From: CAZFYZ01 sp964523735
GTDB taxonomy: Bacteria; Armatimonadota; UBA5829
Direction: 5' to 3'
Assembly: GCA_964523735.1 (NCBI GenBank)
Contig: CAZFYZ010000007.1
Span: forward strand, 1 to 58,722
DNA length: 58,722 nucleotides
Made by a program: the position numbers and the translations under genes. Below the pieces are notes generated by a model. It was given only the letters and a program-made list of their open reading frames with translations, was not told where the DNA came from and did not search any database. Positions 36,501 through 44,163 of this stretch are shown here, piece after piece (positions within the stretch are counted from its first letter, which is position 1; every line of letters begins with the position of its first letter).

Positions 36501-37170
36501 CGAGGATCGCCATCTGTTCTTGCAGAGGCACGTTGGATGCGGCGGCGATTGCACCGATGTTCTTTATGGCTTCCGCCATCTGGGGTCCGGTTGTTTTGAA
36601 GACACCAACAGTCTGAGAAAGAGCGCCGGAGAACATCTTGGCCCACTCCGTGTCGGTCATGTCTTTGGCGAGTGGCTTGAAGATGCCGTATGCCGTGGTG
36701 AACGTCTCCACCATTTCCTGAGTTGTGGCCTTCGTGGCCTTGCCGGTAAGCGCCGCCATTGCGGCGAATGTGCCGACTGCTGTGTCGGAAAGACTCGCCA
36801 GCGCCGATTTCACATCGTAGGCCGCACCTATGAACTCGGCTTTGTTGGTCCCTGCCCATTGGTTTGTGAATGACTCCGCCGCGTCTTCCATTGCCCGGAA
36901 GTCTTTGACGCCAACTGATGCGAGTTCACCAAGAGCTTTCTGTGTTGCGGCGGTAGACGCCACCAGCGCAGTAGGCACCGCAAGAAGCGCAAGACCCGCA
37001 CCGACCATCATCGTGCCTTTCTCGATGAGGCCGAGGTTGCGGGTCATGTTCTCGCCAGCCTTGGCGACGGATGAGTCCAGCGATTCCATAGAGGACTGGA
37101 TGCGTGTCGCGTTGGCAGTGAATGCATCTTTGAGACTTACAATTATGCCGAGTCCAAGGTCACTCATCAT
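33556..37170 (-). CDS. Tail tape measure protein
   Basis: 1204 aa. The N-terminus (GLGIIVSLKDAFTANATRIQ) and the family core (SVGVKDFRAMEDAAESFTNQ, AAMAALTGKA, MVETFTTAYGIFKPLAKD, MTDTEWAKMFSGALSQTVGVFKTTG cut here in pieces) match TIGR01760/PhageMin_Tail proteins. The centre is hydrophobic and helical. Two RRLLPFSDAxxGPLSxLTxSG repeats occur at about residues 800-830 and 1030-1060. Its length sets the tail length. It is encoded directly after the frameshifted chaperone, as usual, and its start overlaps that stop (ATGATGA). Confidence 0.9.
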   Translation of the reverse strand: MMSDLGLGIIVSLKDAFTANATRIQSSMESLDSSVAKAGENMTRNLGLIEKGTMMVGAGLALLAVPTALVASTAATQKALGELASVGVKDFRAMEDAAESFTNQWAGTNKAEFIGAAYDVKSALASLSDTAVGTFAAMAALTGKATKATTQEMVETFTTAYGIFKPLAKDMTDTEWAKMFSGALSQTVGVFKTTGPQMAEAIKNIGAIAAASNVPLQEQMAILGQLQTTMPGSEAGTLYKAFMMKVAEAGDELGLSFVDAGGRLKGILPILQEVKGKFPDLSQAAAQVKLKKAFGSDEAVRFLLQMSMGMDQLEGNIKSVGAAMKGGTAITLEMANAMNMDIGSQFALMKQQIQNLAEILGRTLLPVVIPVFQGISRFILRLQDMAKSTPGVTRAILTLCVALGAALVVVGSVTAAIGTIGIVMPAVQAGIAALGPMLAGVGAAVSAYFWPVVAIIATVVIAVVLLKRAWETNFGGIRDVVLGVWNKVSLAFQGIRALFSSLSGGGGQMSAELAKKLEAAGLMKFVTTVFQVYYRVRQFLTGLWDAFSSVFGSIRKILEPAIRAMTGAFSELGGAVLSVFAIFGKAATSVDSSSFRSLGQTLGKVLGVILQIGAHVLKFVIYPLVFVIRVVALVVRATLWLGGVIIGAFVAAAPYVYKFFLPLRMLVQGLLALGRVAYTVWQMITGNISVMDGLKSIGSAIYQYLSTPFAWVQDVASTTWGYLRGLFSGLSGFFRSAGSALLLVFTNLPIISTLSRVFGTIRAFLSGQLNLTEAGKKILITLAQGIWSAATYPFEMLKRALGWLRRLLPFSDAETGPLSSLTASGAALLRTLAQGMLSMVTFPAQALSYVFQRMLESVSWVWDGLKSIGSQVVSTLSGALSAGAQIASSAWNGITGTASAGWNAVISIGSSAYSSVSAPFRWVAGVAGSAWSRVAGSASYAWSGIRSMASSSIGWLRAPFASLVGFASSAWSTVRSAASSAFSSILSGARNLVANAFASGRSMMTTIASGIRSAMNVPYEAARSVLSRLRRLLPFSDAKEGPLSTLTRSGAALLEAFSSGIAGASKLPAQALRQAFGVAKSAVLPTAVAGTLALTPAIAGAIPEVTPSSVAIERAPVGEASGRQANRTRLLSITRGSLGSSQTTDTQAPSQDMRPILEAILAKLDGVAERPIDVTVTTNLDGRKIAQAVYKDMRERKVRNYESA

Positions 37171-37337
37171 TTGCGCGCACGCTCCAGTTCTTGTTTCTCA
37201 TAATCAAGCTGACGCTCAAGCGCCTCGACGAACTGCTGCCGGGTCTTGAGCGGAAGTCCTGCAACCTCCGCATACTCCCAGTGCAGCCCGCCATAGGCAA
37301 GAAAGAATGCGTCTCTTACAATCGAACTCCGGGGAAC
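37167..37337 (-). CDS. Tail assembly chaperone, -1 frameshift extension (gpE'/gpT-like)
   Basis: 56 codons read in the -1 frame after TTTTTTG at 37343-37337, starting VPRSSIVRDAFFLAYGGLHW and ending at TGA 37167. There is no good start codon of its own; the in-frame candidate upstream at 37400 lies within the zero-frame gene. Joined to the first 219 residues of the 0-frame protein it would give a 275-aa fusion. The ELERQLDYEKQELERARK end is helical and charged, as in other chaperone extensions. It overlaps the tape measure start by 4 nt, the canonical order G-GT-tape measure. Confidence 0.75.
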   Translation of the reverse strand, partial: VPRSSIVRDAFFLAYGGLHWEYAEVAGLPLKTRQQFVEALERQLDYEKQELERARK

Positions 37338-37993
37338 AAAAAAGAGGGTTCTGCCTCCAGGCGGGTGCGGATTCTCGTTCCGCACGACTCGCAGTCGCAT
37401 TCGATGGTTGTGTCGATACCTCCGTCTACGCGAAGCATCTCTGCTCTCAGAGCGCTGCGGTCCCGCATGGACATCTCAGCCAGGGCTTTCTTCGAGGGCG
37501 AATTGCTGTCTATATCCAGTATCCGAATCATCATGGCCGAGGAAATCGAGGGCTCCTGCATCTGCGCCAGCCGCTTCTCTTTGTGGCCGTCGAGATAGCC
37601 GAACCGGACCTTGGCTCCCGATGCTGGTAGGGTGAACACGAACTCCCGCTCCTCACCGTAAGGGGTGACGTTCAGATCATCTATGTTGATAGTCGCCCGG
37701 TTCTTAGCTCGGCAGGCAGGGTTGGGACAAGAAAGCTCAAGCTCGACTTCATCCCCGAGCGATATCTGGCGAAGCTTCACGAGAGTGAACAGCCTGTCGC
37801 CGGACAGCATATCCAGAATGACCCTGCTACCAATCTCATCGCTCTCACCGATCCGCAGTGTGCAGTTCGCGAGCGCCTGGTTCACGGCATCGCCGGATCT
37901 GATGAGACGCTGATTGGTTAGGATTTCCTCTTCCGCTCCGGTCATTTCCCGAAGCTCTATCTCATCACCGCTTGGCAGTTGGAATGTGTACAT
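37316..37993 (-). CDS. Tail assembly chaperone, zero-frame product (T4-baseplate-like)
   Basis: 225 aa. MYTFQLPSGDEIELREMTGA, then EEEILTNQRLIRSGDAVN is the pattern of the PF12322-type T4 baseplate/chaperone family. Cys pairs (CPNPACRAKN and CDCESCG) suggest one or two zinc sites. GGGGGAG lies about 6 nt before the ATG. It lies exactly between tail tube and tape measure. In other contractile phages the gene here coats the tape measure and is expressed as two products by frameshift; the T TTT TTG heptamer seven codons before the stop supports that. Confidence 0.8.
   Translation of the reverse strand: MYTFQLPSGDEIELREMTGAEEEILTNQRLIRSGDAVNQALANCTLRIGESDEIGSRVILDMLSGDRLFTLVKLRQISLGDEVELELSCPNPACRAKNRATINIDDLNVTPYGEEREFVFTLPASGAKVRFGYLDGHKEKRLAQMQEPSISSAMMIRILDIDSNSPSKKALAEMSMRDRSALRAEMLRVDGGIDTTIECDCESCGTRIRTRLEAEPSFLFPGVRL
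37337..37343 (-). promoter_or_regulatory. -1 ribosomal frameshift slippery heptamer T TTT TTG
   Basis: The minus strand reads TTTTTTG with codons TTT TTG in the zero frame, so the X XXY YYZ arrangement is satisfied. P2 gpE+E' uses the same heptamer for its tail chaperone. After slipping, translation continues 56 codons to 37167. I see the zero-frame stop 18 nt downstream (37316-37318). Confidence 0.75.
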
Positions 37994-38008
37994 TTGCGCT
38001 CCCCCTTT

Positions 38009-38467
38009 CTAGTCCCACCACTGATAGCACAGGCTTATCTTCTCGATGGTATTGTCCGAGCTGCCGCCTTCGAGCTCATCGTATTCGAGTGATTTCACCC
38101 ACGCGCCATGCAGTGTCCAACGCCGGGTTTCGTTGCCTGAGCGGTCATAGCGAACGATATCGATGTCGCGCATATACTCTTCGGGCAGCGCTCCAACGCC
38201 AGCATTCACATCAGCCTGAAGCCGCACCCAGTCACGGGCGGCTTCATCTGACCCGTCGGCAAGCACGCCCTTTTCGAGAGTGATGTCCTCGAACTTCATG
38301 CGCCCTGCTACTTTCTGGTCGAACATCGAGCCCGCGGGGGCGAACGCCACCTCCTCGAACTCAGTCTTGGGTTCCTGGCCTTTCTTGAACAGAGCCACAT
38401 CGAAGCCGTTTATTTCAATGGCGAACTGCCAGTTCTGATACAGGCTCTGGGGCATTGTTGCTTCCAC
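38009..38467 (-). CDS. Tail tube protein (gp19-like)
   Basis: 152 aa, GTG start at 38467 with GGAGGTGA 4 nt upstream; ATG 38455 is an alternative. FAIEINGFDVALFKKGQEPK, then EEVAFAPAGSMFDQKVAGRM, KFEDITLEKGVLADG and WTLHGAWVKSLEYDELEGGS is the standard gp19/T6SS Hcp-like tube layout. It polymerises inside the sheath. It begins on the last base of the sheath stop codon, giving coupled expression. Confidence 0.9.
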   Translation of the reverse strand: MEATMPQSLYQNWQFAIEINGFDVALFKKGQEPKTEFEEVAFAPAGSMFDQKVAGRMKFEDITLEKGVLADGSDEAARDWVRLQADVNAGVGALPEEYMRDIDIVRYDRSGNETRRWTLHGAWVKSLEYDELEGGSSDNTIEKISLCYQWWD

Positions 38468-40314
38468 TAGATCACCTCCCGAAAAGCCGCGCCGGTCGCA
38501 GTCAGAATGAAGTTGAGCTCCACAAACTCGGCAGTCCTTGTGGGTTTCACGAACACCCGGCAGACCATCTGATTGGAGTCAATCATCTGTGCGGTATTGG
38601 TCTCATCATCACACTGCACGCGGAAGTCGTAGAACCCGCCCTTGCTCTTGATATTCTGCAGGAACGGTGTGATAAGCCTTACCAGCGCGCGCCACGTCTG
38701 CGAGTTGTTGGGTTCGAAGACCACGAACCGGGACGACTGTGAGATTGCTTCTTCCACATACATCATCAGACGGCGCACGTTGATGCGGTCAGTTGCGGAA
38801 GGCTGGCTCTGCAGCGTCCTCTGTCCCCATACGTTGATACCAGTGTCTGTAAACGACGCGATCACGTTGACACCTTCAGGATAGAGAACATCCCGTTCGC
38901 CGCGACTGGTCTTGTAGGCCAGAGATAGGGCATTGAAGACACGCCCCCTGTCGATACCGGCCGGTGCATACCAGACTTCAGCTTTCTCATCGCTCCTGGC
39001 TATACAGCCAGCGACGGCACCGGTGGGGGGCACAAGCTTCTTCTTGCCGTTGAGCGGATCGGAGATCTCTATCCACGGATAGTAAAGTGCCGCGTACGAC
39101 GAGTTGAAGGCTGCGTGGGTGTAGAGGCCCTGACCTTTTCGGAAGTCGACCACCTCAAGCGGTTCAAGGTAAATCGGTGCCTCGGCGATAAACAGCAGGT
39201 CCTTGCGGCCCTCTGCATAGGCGATACCGGCGTGGATCACCTGTGCTGTGGTGACGCCCGGTATGACTAGGATGTTCAGCGCGTCGATCTCATCGAACGC
39301 GTATAAGCCAGTATGAATTGCTGGCTCCCCTATATAATCGGAGTCTTGTATATTGGCTACGCCGTCTTCGCCGTCAGTGAGCCCATATCCACCTACCGCA
39401 GGGCGCTTCAGCGCAGTGGTGACAGGCACTTCCAGATCACGGATTGTTACAAACTCCGAGATCTCGTTTACGGCTGTCTCCACATATCGGGGGTGGTTGG
39501 GGTCCATCGACAAGTCCTTGAATACCTCAACTACCTCATCTCCCAGTCGCACTGTCAGATTGAAGAGGATGGTCGCATCAAGAGTGCTGTCGGCTATTTC
39601 AACTCTCAGTTCATCTCCCCAAGCGCCTTCGCTAAGTGCGCTGACTTCGACTGCACTGCGACCATCTATGCCGCCGCTCAGCGATGTTAGGCCGACGCCG
39701 CTAACCTCGTCAAAGTCTATACCGACGGCCTGGACGAGTAGAGAGGCGGCTGGATCCGCATTCACCGCATTTGTCACGGCGAAGACAGTGCTGGTGGCCA
39801 CCCCCGATCCATTGGTGGCCAGGTTGACCGTGATCGCCTGTTCGCTCACGCTGACAGAGAGCTCGGTGTCTATTCCGGACTCGACCAGTGTGATTCGTAT
39901 GCTGTTCCCGGCTAAACCGACTGTTCTGGCTCGCCAGGTGATCTGATTGACACCAGCTGTTCCGGTGGTGGCCGATGCGGCCACGCCTTCGCGGTTCATC
40001 AGAGTTGCCTGTGATTTGGCCGCCAGTAGACTGGTGGGTTCAGATTGGATCTGATAGTGCGCCACGCGGTTCACGTAGAGCACTTGTCCGCCGTTATCGA
40101 AGAACGATCTCGCTGCATAGGCAAGATAGCCGTCGTTGGTGTAGGAGCCGAACTTACGGATAAACTGCTCCCAGCTCGTGACCAGCGTGGGCTTGTTGAT
40201 TGGCCCTTTCTCCGCGATCCCGATCATACCGCACGCGGATGTGGAGATCTGCTTTATGTAGAAACTGAAATCCGTTTCCCGGGTATAGACTCCGGGCGAA
40301 AGATATGATGGCAT
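38467..40314 (-). CDS. Tail sheath protein
   Basis: 615 aa. MPSYLSPGVYTRETDFSFYI, then STSACGMIGIAEKGPINKPT and LVTSWEQFIRKFGSY open the phage tail sheath family, and the C-terminus (NVWGQRTLQSQPSATDRINVRR, VFEPNNSQTWRALVRLI cut here, RTAEFVELNFILTATG) matches the conserved domain that grips the tube and the neighbouring subunits. The insertion domain (about 110-300) has strand repeats. It forms the contractile outer tail. Sheath-tube order is the usual one. Confidence 0.92.
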   Translation of the reverse strand: MPSYLSPGVYTRETDFSFYIKQISTSACGMIGIAEKGPINKPTLVTSWEQFIRKFGSYTNDGYLAYAARSFFDNGGQVLYVNRVAHYQIQSEPTSLLAAKSQATLMNREGVAASATTGTAGVNQITWRARTVGLAGNSIRITLVESGIDTELSVSVSEQAITVNLATNGSGVATSTVFAVTNAVNADPAASLLVQAVGIDFDEVSGVGLTSLSGGIDGRSAVEVSALSEGAWGDELRVEIADSTLDATILFNLTVRLGDEVVEVFKDLSMDPNHPRYVETAVNEISEFVTIRDLEVPVTTALKRPAVGGYGLTDGEDGVANIQDSDYIGEPAIHTGLYAFDEIDALNILVIPGVTTAQVIHAGIAYAEGRKDLLFIAEAPIYLEPLEVVDFRKGQGLYTHAAFNSSYAALYYPWIEISDPLNGKKKLVPPTGAVAGCIARSDEKAEVWYAPAGIDRGRVFNALSLAYKTSRGERDVLYPEGVNVIASFTDTGINVWGQRTLQSQPSATDRINVRRLMMYVEEAISQSSRFVVFEPNNSQTWRALVRLITPFLQNIKSKGGFYDFRVQCDDETNTAQMIDSNQMVCRVFVKPTRTAEFVELNFILTATGAAFREVI

Positions 40315-40317
40315 CTC

Positions 40318-40680
40318 CTATCTCCGTTTCTTTGTTCTTGTCTCGACTTTGGTGTCAGGGTCCGCGGCATCACTGTCGTTTACTAAGGTGGTCGCGAGTT
40401 GATCCGGTTCTTCTCCGGTCACCATCTCCCCGTTTGGTTGGGCCGCAGCCTCCGGCGGGGACAAGCTGTCGTCGCTGATCATAGGCGGCCCCTCAGGTTG
40501 ATCAGCCTGCTCCAACACTCTCAGATCGATTAGCCCACGCTTGGCGGCGATCCGAATCTCCTCGGACACCTGGGCGTCTCTGACAGTCTTGCGCTCTCGG
40601 CAGCCGAGGTGCAATCCACTCTGTCTGCCTGCAAGCTGGAATGCTAATGGTTGGGAAAGTAAATTGCGTATCTCAATCAA
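40318..40680 (-). CDS. Small acidic/linker protein in tail-head module
   Basis: 120 aa. The first half is ordered (IEIRNLLSQPLAFQLAGRQS, GLHLGCRERKTV, EIRIAAKRGLIDLRVLEQA), a layout like the short head-tail protein with a C-terminal Pro, Asp and Glu-rich tail (SPPEAAAQPNGEM, KVETRTKKRR). It overlaps its upstream neighbour by ATGA. It resembles the 113-aa gene 43 kb in style (short ordered head, charged disordered tail). Family not recognised. Confidence 0.45.
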   Translation of the reverse strand: MIEIRNLLSQPLAFQLAGRQSGLHLGCRERKTVRDAQVSEEIRIAAKRGLIDLRVLEQADQPEGPPMISDDSLSPPEAAAQPNGEMVTGEEPDQLATTLVNDSDAADPDTKVETRTKKRR

Positions 40681-41210
40681 GGTGTCTCTCCTGTATTCTC
40701 AATTTCTATCTTCACACCGGTCGCGAGCTTACCGGTGATCACTCTGCCATCGTAAACGGGGCAGTCCTCAATCCGGCATTTACCGGATGCCTGCCGCATG
40801 TTCGAGAGGTTTACTCGCTTGAGTCCACCGAGCGGCACAAGCTCGGTGATGTTGAGTGCTCCGTGTTCTCCGATCACAAGCATTGGGTGAAGCTGATAGA
40901 ACCGCTCTACCTTTTCGGTCAGGTCGAGCAGGTCGGCTTCCTTGCCGGTGGTCACGATGACGTCGAAGTCCAGATGATACAGCCGCGGATGGCGGCATTG
41001 CTCAAATGAGAGGTCAGTCTGGTTGCGGCGAACTAGCATTGCCAGTGTTCGCCTGTCGCCGTTCTCTGTGAGAGTCGGACCCTGCAGGATGATGCTAGGC
41101 ACATTCGACACTTCGAACATATCATCCGATGCGACAAGCACAGCGCCTGCGTGTATCTCAGACTTTGCGAGTCGAACCAGTGACTCGACTACCTCGCGCA
41201 TCATTTCCAA
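40677..41210 (-). CDS. Tail completion / terminator-like protein
   Basis: 177 aa. VESLVRLAKSEIHAGAVLVA, then TLAMLVRRNQTDLSFEQCRH, PRLYHLDFDVIVTTGKEADL and LLDLTEKVERFYQLHPMLVI is the profile of a tail-terminator or neck protein (strand-helix with a long LxxLTxxVxxF helix). It is between the secreted protein and the 120-aa gene in the head-tail joining module. Assigned by position and secondary-structure look, not by a firm family match. Confidence 0.5.
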   Translation of the reverse strand: MEMMREVVESLVRLAKSEIHAGAVLVASDDMFEVSNVPSIILQGPTLTENGDRRTLAMLVRRNQTDLSFEQCRHPRLYHLDFDVIVTTGKEADLLDLTEKVERFYQLHPMLVIGEHGALNITELVPLGGLKRVNLSNMRQASGKCRIEDCPVYDGRVITGKLATGVKIEIENTGETP

Positions 41211-41211
41211 C

Positions 41212-41652
41212 TTACTGGGCCTTTATCGAGTATTCCAAGGCGACCGATTCGCCCTCAGCGATAGTCTGTCCCAATTCAAAGATCAGCTGTCCAGTATCAA
41301 GCGCGGGAGTCACTGGCTGGCCGTTCACTTTCGCAGAGCCAGCCACAAAAGCAAAAAGAGCGGGTATGGCCACCTTGTATCTGTTGACCTTGATAGGCTG
41401 GACCACTGTTATGGTGGCGCTCGCCGTTGTGGTTCTAGCCGTTCCGTATTCGTCTTCCCACTCGGCCTCGGCGGTCAGAGTGATGGGGTCTCGCGGTGCA
41501 AGTGTGTTCTTCAGGCTCACCGCCATCGCCACCGGAGCACCGGCCTTAGTCTTTGCCGACGCCGGGGTGGTGGTTACCTGCAGTGACTCAGCATTGCATG
41601 TTGTCGCCGCCAAAAGAAGCACAAGCGCAAGTATCGATCTGATTAACCTCAT
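41212..41652 (-). CDS. Signal-peptide Ig-like protein in the head-tail module
   Basis: 146 aa with a clear signal peptide MRLIRSILALVLLLAATTCN, the residue order (LAATTCNAES) also being lipobox-like. The rest is a beta sandwich (LQVTTTPASAKTKAGAPVAM, DPITLTAEAEWEDEYGTART, GQLIFELGQTIAEGESVALE). It is oddly placed among neck proteins on the same strand. It is not a known head-tail protein, so it is probably a moron: an exported protein that changes the lysogen's surface. Confidence 0.6.
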   Translation of the reverse strand: MRLIRSILALVLLLAATTCNAESLQVTTTPASAKTKAGAPVAMAVSLKNTLAPRDPITLTAEAEWEDEYGTARTTTASATITVVQPIKVNRYKVAIPALFAFVAGSAKVNGQPVTPALDTGQLIFELGQTIAEGESVALEYSIKAQ

Positions 41653-41663
41653 ATCATCCTTTC

Positions 41664-42152
41664 TCAGTTCAGAACGGAGAGCAGAGCCTCTCGGTAGTTG
41701 GTCATCACTTCATCGCGGTATCTGAGCATCGTCGGATGCAGAAACGGCCTTGGCGGGATCACGATCACGGCCCCGGACGGGTGGTTGATGGTCGCGCCAT
41801 ACTCCATGATCGCGCCGATATTGGCGACGCTCTCACCGTCCTTGGAGATGCTGGTCCGCAGCAGCCCGACGAACGCTCCATCGGAGAGTATCTTCTGTGT
41901 GATGGAGTTCACCAGGAACCCTGTATCTATGAGCGCCTTCGAGGAACCTTTGCGATCTATGGTCACCTGGGCAAGAGGCGCGAACTGCTGCCCACCCGGG
42001 GCCTGGCTGCGTATCCCTCGCTTTATCTCCCGCACCAAAAGCAGTGCATTCTTAATGGTCGCTTTTCGGATCGCCAGCGCCAGCCGCTGATTGAACCCAT
42101 TCGCCAGTAGCCGCTTGGCCTTGTCCCAGTCTCCGAAACGGCTAATCTCCAT
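41664..42152 (-). CDS. Phage virion morphogenesis/neck protein (HK97 gp10 / gpS-like)
   Basis: 162 aa. LAIRKATIKNALLLVREIKR, then GIRSQAPGGQQFAPLAQVTI, STKALIDTG-like GSSKALIDTGFLVNSIT and IGAIMEYGATINHPSG match the phage virion morphogenesis (PF05069)/gp10-type proteins. PRPFLHPTMLRYRD is a typical end (PxRPFL). It completes the neck where tail meets head. Confidence 0.75.
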   Translation of the reverse strand: MEISRFGDWDKAKRLLANGFNQRLALAIRKATIKNALLLVREIKRGIRSQAPGGQQFAPLAQVTIDRKGSSKALIDTGFLVNSITQKILSDGAFVGLLRTSISKDGESVANIGAIMEYGATINHPSGAVIVIPPRPFLHPTMLRYRDEVMTNYREALLSVLN

Positions 42153-42486
42153 GCAGTGTCACCAGTTCCAGGATCTTATGCGTCTGGATCCCGAAAAGTG
42201 ACTGCGGCGCAACAGTCTGCACCCGGTAGTCACAGCTTACAAAACGAACACGATCCTCCACGCGAACATCAAGCTCCGGGAGAACACAAGCCAGCGCATC
42301 AGTCTTCTGAGCAATGTCTGCTGCCGGAGTTACGGATAGCTCAAGACTGAACGCGCAAACCTCGGCAAACTCGCCCTCGTCGGAACCATACAGGCTTTCA
42401 CCAATCTGCTTTCGCAGCAGTGTTGCCGTCTGACCCGAGGAGATGATGAGTTCCCTCACATCCTCGGCAGCAGATGCTTTCTCCAC
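42142..42486 (-). CDS. Head-tail connector/closure-like protein
   Basis: About 114 aa, if it starts at GTG 42486, 1 nt after the preceding stop; an in-frame TTG at 42537 would overlap that gene. ELIISSGQTATLLRKQI opens a beta-rich fold, then VEDRVRFVSCDYRVQTVAPQ and FGIQTHKILELVTLHGD, consistent with head-closure proteins. The last 11 nt overlap the next gene's start. Assignment by position. Confidence 0.5.
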   Translation of the reverse strand: MEKASAAEDVRELIISSGQTATLLRKQIGESLYGSDEGEFAEVCAFSLELSVTPAADIAQKTDALACVLPELDVRVEDRVRFVSCDYRVQTVAPQSLFGIQTHKILELVTLHGD

Positions 42487-42487
42487 A

Positions 42488-42946
42488 TCAGAGAGTAGTT
42501 TCAAGGTCGATTCCCTGCTCGTAGGCAATTGGCGCAAGTCCCTTTGGCGTCAGGATGTGGTCATCTGCGATGCTCTCCGGTCTTATCCCAGCCAGTCGCG
42601 CGCGGTAAGTCGTGGTAAGATCGCTTTCGAGCTTCGCCCAGTGTTCCGACTGGCTCGTCTTATCCACCCGCTTATCACCCGAAGAAAACGAGAAGGCATT
42701 CGCGGTCGCCCCCCGCATGAACTGGCACGCCGCGATCTGTGCATGCAAGATCAGTAGCTCAAGCACTTCACCTTGCGGCTCCGGGGTTATCTCGCCGTCG
42801 GAAACGGTCATCTGCGTTCCGGTGTCCCTGCCGACCGGGAATACGCTCTTCAAGACGCAGCGCGTGAGCACCTCATCCGAGAAACGCTCGGCACCCGGGT
42901 CGGCAAGGTCCGTTCTCAGGATCGATACCAGATCACTTACTGGCAC
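42488..42946 (-). CDS. Head-tail adaptor-like protein
   Basis: 152 aa, GTG start at 42946. LVSILRTDLADPGAERFSDE, then VLTRCVLKSVFPVGRDTG and EVLELLILHAQIAACQFMRG, KLESDLTTTYRARLAGIRPE are all helical, which is the look of gp6/gp15-type head-tail adaptors. It is next to the capsid module, in the usual place. No motif-level confirmation. Confidence 0.55.
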   Translation of the reverse strand: MPVSDLVSILRTDLADPGAERFSDEVLTRCVLKSVFPVGRDTGTQMTVSDGEITPEPQGEVLELLILHAQIAACQFMRGATANAFSFSSGDKRVDKTSQSEHWAKLESDLTTTYRARLAGIRPESIADDHILTPKGLAPIAYEQGIDLETTL

Positions 42947-43274
42947 TCTTCACCCCGGAACTGGTTCCTGCGGATGCGCCGTCGTCTTTGCCTGTATCCT
43001 TAGCCTCGCCGCTGCCTGCGATTTGCGCGCCTGAATCATCGGGCGCAGGCTTACCGGTGGCAGTTGTCTCCGGCTTTATCTCCGCTGCTTTGTGCTGGGC
43101 CTTGGGTTTGGGCTTGCCCTCGTTGTCGCTATCCGTACGCAGAAGCCCGGCATCGACTGCCGAGATCATCTGCGGTGTGAGTTTCTCCACCGGCACTGTC
43201 TCTCCCGGCGCGAGCTTGAGTCCGGCGTCGGCAATAATGACTATGCCAGCGCGGACATTCTTAACCTTTATCAA
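42933..43274 (-). CDS. Small protein following the capsid
   Basis: 113 aa. The first about 50 residues are folded (KVKNVRAGIVIIADAGLKLA, KLTPQMISAVDAGLLRTDSD), the rest Lys, Ala, Pro and Gly-rich and probably disordered (KPKAQHKAAEIKPETTATG). The folded part resembles the start of many small head-to-tail/FluMu-like proteins. No firm family. Confidence 0.45.
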   Translation of the reverse strand: MIKVKNVRAGIVIIADAGLKLAPGETVPVEKLTPQMISAVDAGLLRTDSDNEGKPKPKAQHKAAEIKPETTATGKPAPDDSGAQIAGSGEAKDTGKDDGASAGTSSGVKSASK

Positions 43275-43285
43275 GTCAGCCCTCC

Positions 43286-44149
43286 TTACGGCAGTATCTT
43301 TATCTTCGCGAGAATCTCGGGGCGAGTGATGCCCTGACCGAGTTCAGTCCAGACGAGCCAACCAGTCTTGAAGCGGGTCTTCTGCTCGATAGCCTCGGTC
43401 TTCAGGGACTCGCGAATAGGCATCTTGCCTACCTCGTCGTCCGGCAGCAGCAGAATCTCGCTCATATCGGCGGATGCAGTCAGCATAATGCCACCCGTGC
43501 CGTAGTTCTTGATGACACCCTTTGTGCGCAGTTCGGCGCGTGTCTCCGGGTCAAGATCCCAGTCGCGCATGTCGTTGAAGCGCCGCCCGCGCATCACGAT
43601 GTACTTGACCGAGAGCTCAAGGTCCTCGATGATCGAGATGGCCTCGTTAAGGGCGTCGTCGGTGAGCTTGCCACCGGTGACCTCGATTGTGTTCGCTGCG
43701 GGCACTGCTGCAGAGAGGACCGTGAGTGTTCTCTTGTCGACCTCCTTACGAATCTCGTCGGCCGCCGAGGTCTGTATGTCCATCAGGGTGCCGATATTGC
43801 CGTTCTTGAGGACACTCACATCGACCATTGGAGTCGAGTGAATCCGGTTGGTCGGGAACTCGACTTCGTCCTGTCCGAGTTCCTGCTCGCGGGCCTCGCC
43901 CTCCGTACTGATCCAGTAAGCCTTTACCTTGGGCTTCTTCTGGTAGATCGGGCGCTCGCCTTTCGGGAGAGTGTGCTGGGTGAGAAGAAGCGAGGTGATT
44001 TCCTTGCGCTTTATCTCCTCGTCGATGGGAGCCGCTATCGCTGCCGCCAGCGCACGCATCCCATCGGGAGACTCCAGGGCTTCGCTCATCAGGCGAGCCA
44101 TAGTCTCCATGTATTCCTGGCTGTGAATATTCACCTGGGTCGGTTCCAC
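43286..44149 (-). CDS. Major capsid protein (HK97-fold candidate)
   Basis: 287 aa, GTG start with GGAGG 5 nt upstream. It follows decoration protein and protease genes in the order protease-decoration-capsid. RKEITSLLLTQHTLPKGERP, then DVSVLKNGNIGTLMDIQTSA and DALNEAISIIEDLELSVKYI, TASADMSEILLLPDDEVGKM have the alternating long helices and strands of the HK97 fold and a late VWTELGQGI strand, as in capsid C-terminal parts. Assembled shell protein of the head. Assigned mainly on position and size; I cannot confirm by search. Confidence 0.7.
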   Translation of the reverse strand: MEPTQVNIHSQEYMETMARLMSEALESPDGMRALAAAIAAPIDEEIKRKEITSLLLTQHTLPKGERPIYQKKPKVKAYWISTEGEAREQELGQDEVEFPTNRIHSTPMVDVSVLKNGNIGTLMDIQTSAADEIRKEVDKRTLTVLSAAVPAANTIEVTGGKLTDDALNEAISIIEDLELSVKYIVMRGRRFNDMRDWDLDPETRAELRTKGVIKNYGTGGIMLTASADMSEILLLPDDEVGKMPIRESLKTEAIEQKTRFKTGWLVWTELGQGITRPEILAKIKILP

Positions 44150-44163
44150 TTATACCTCCGTCC

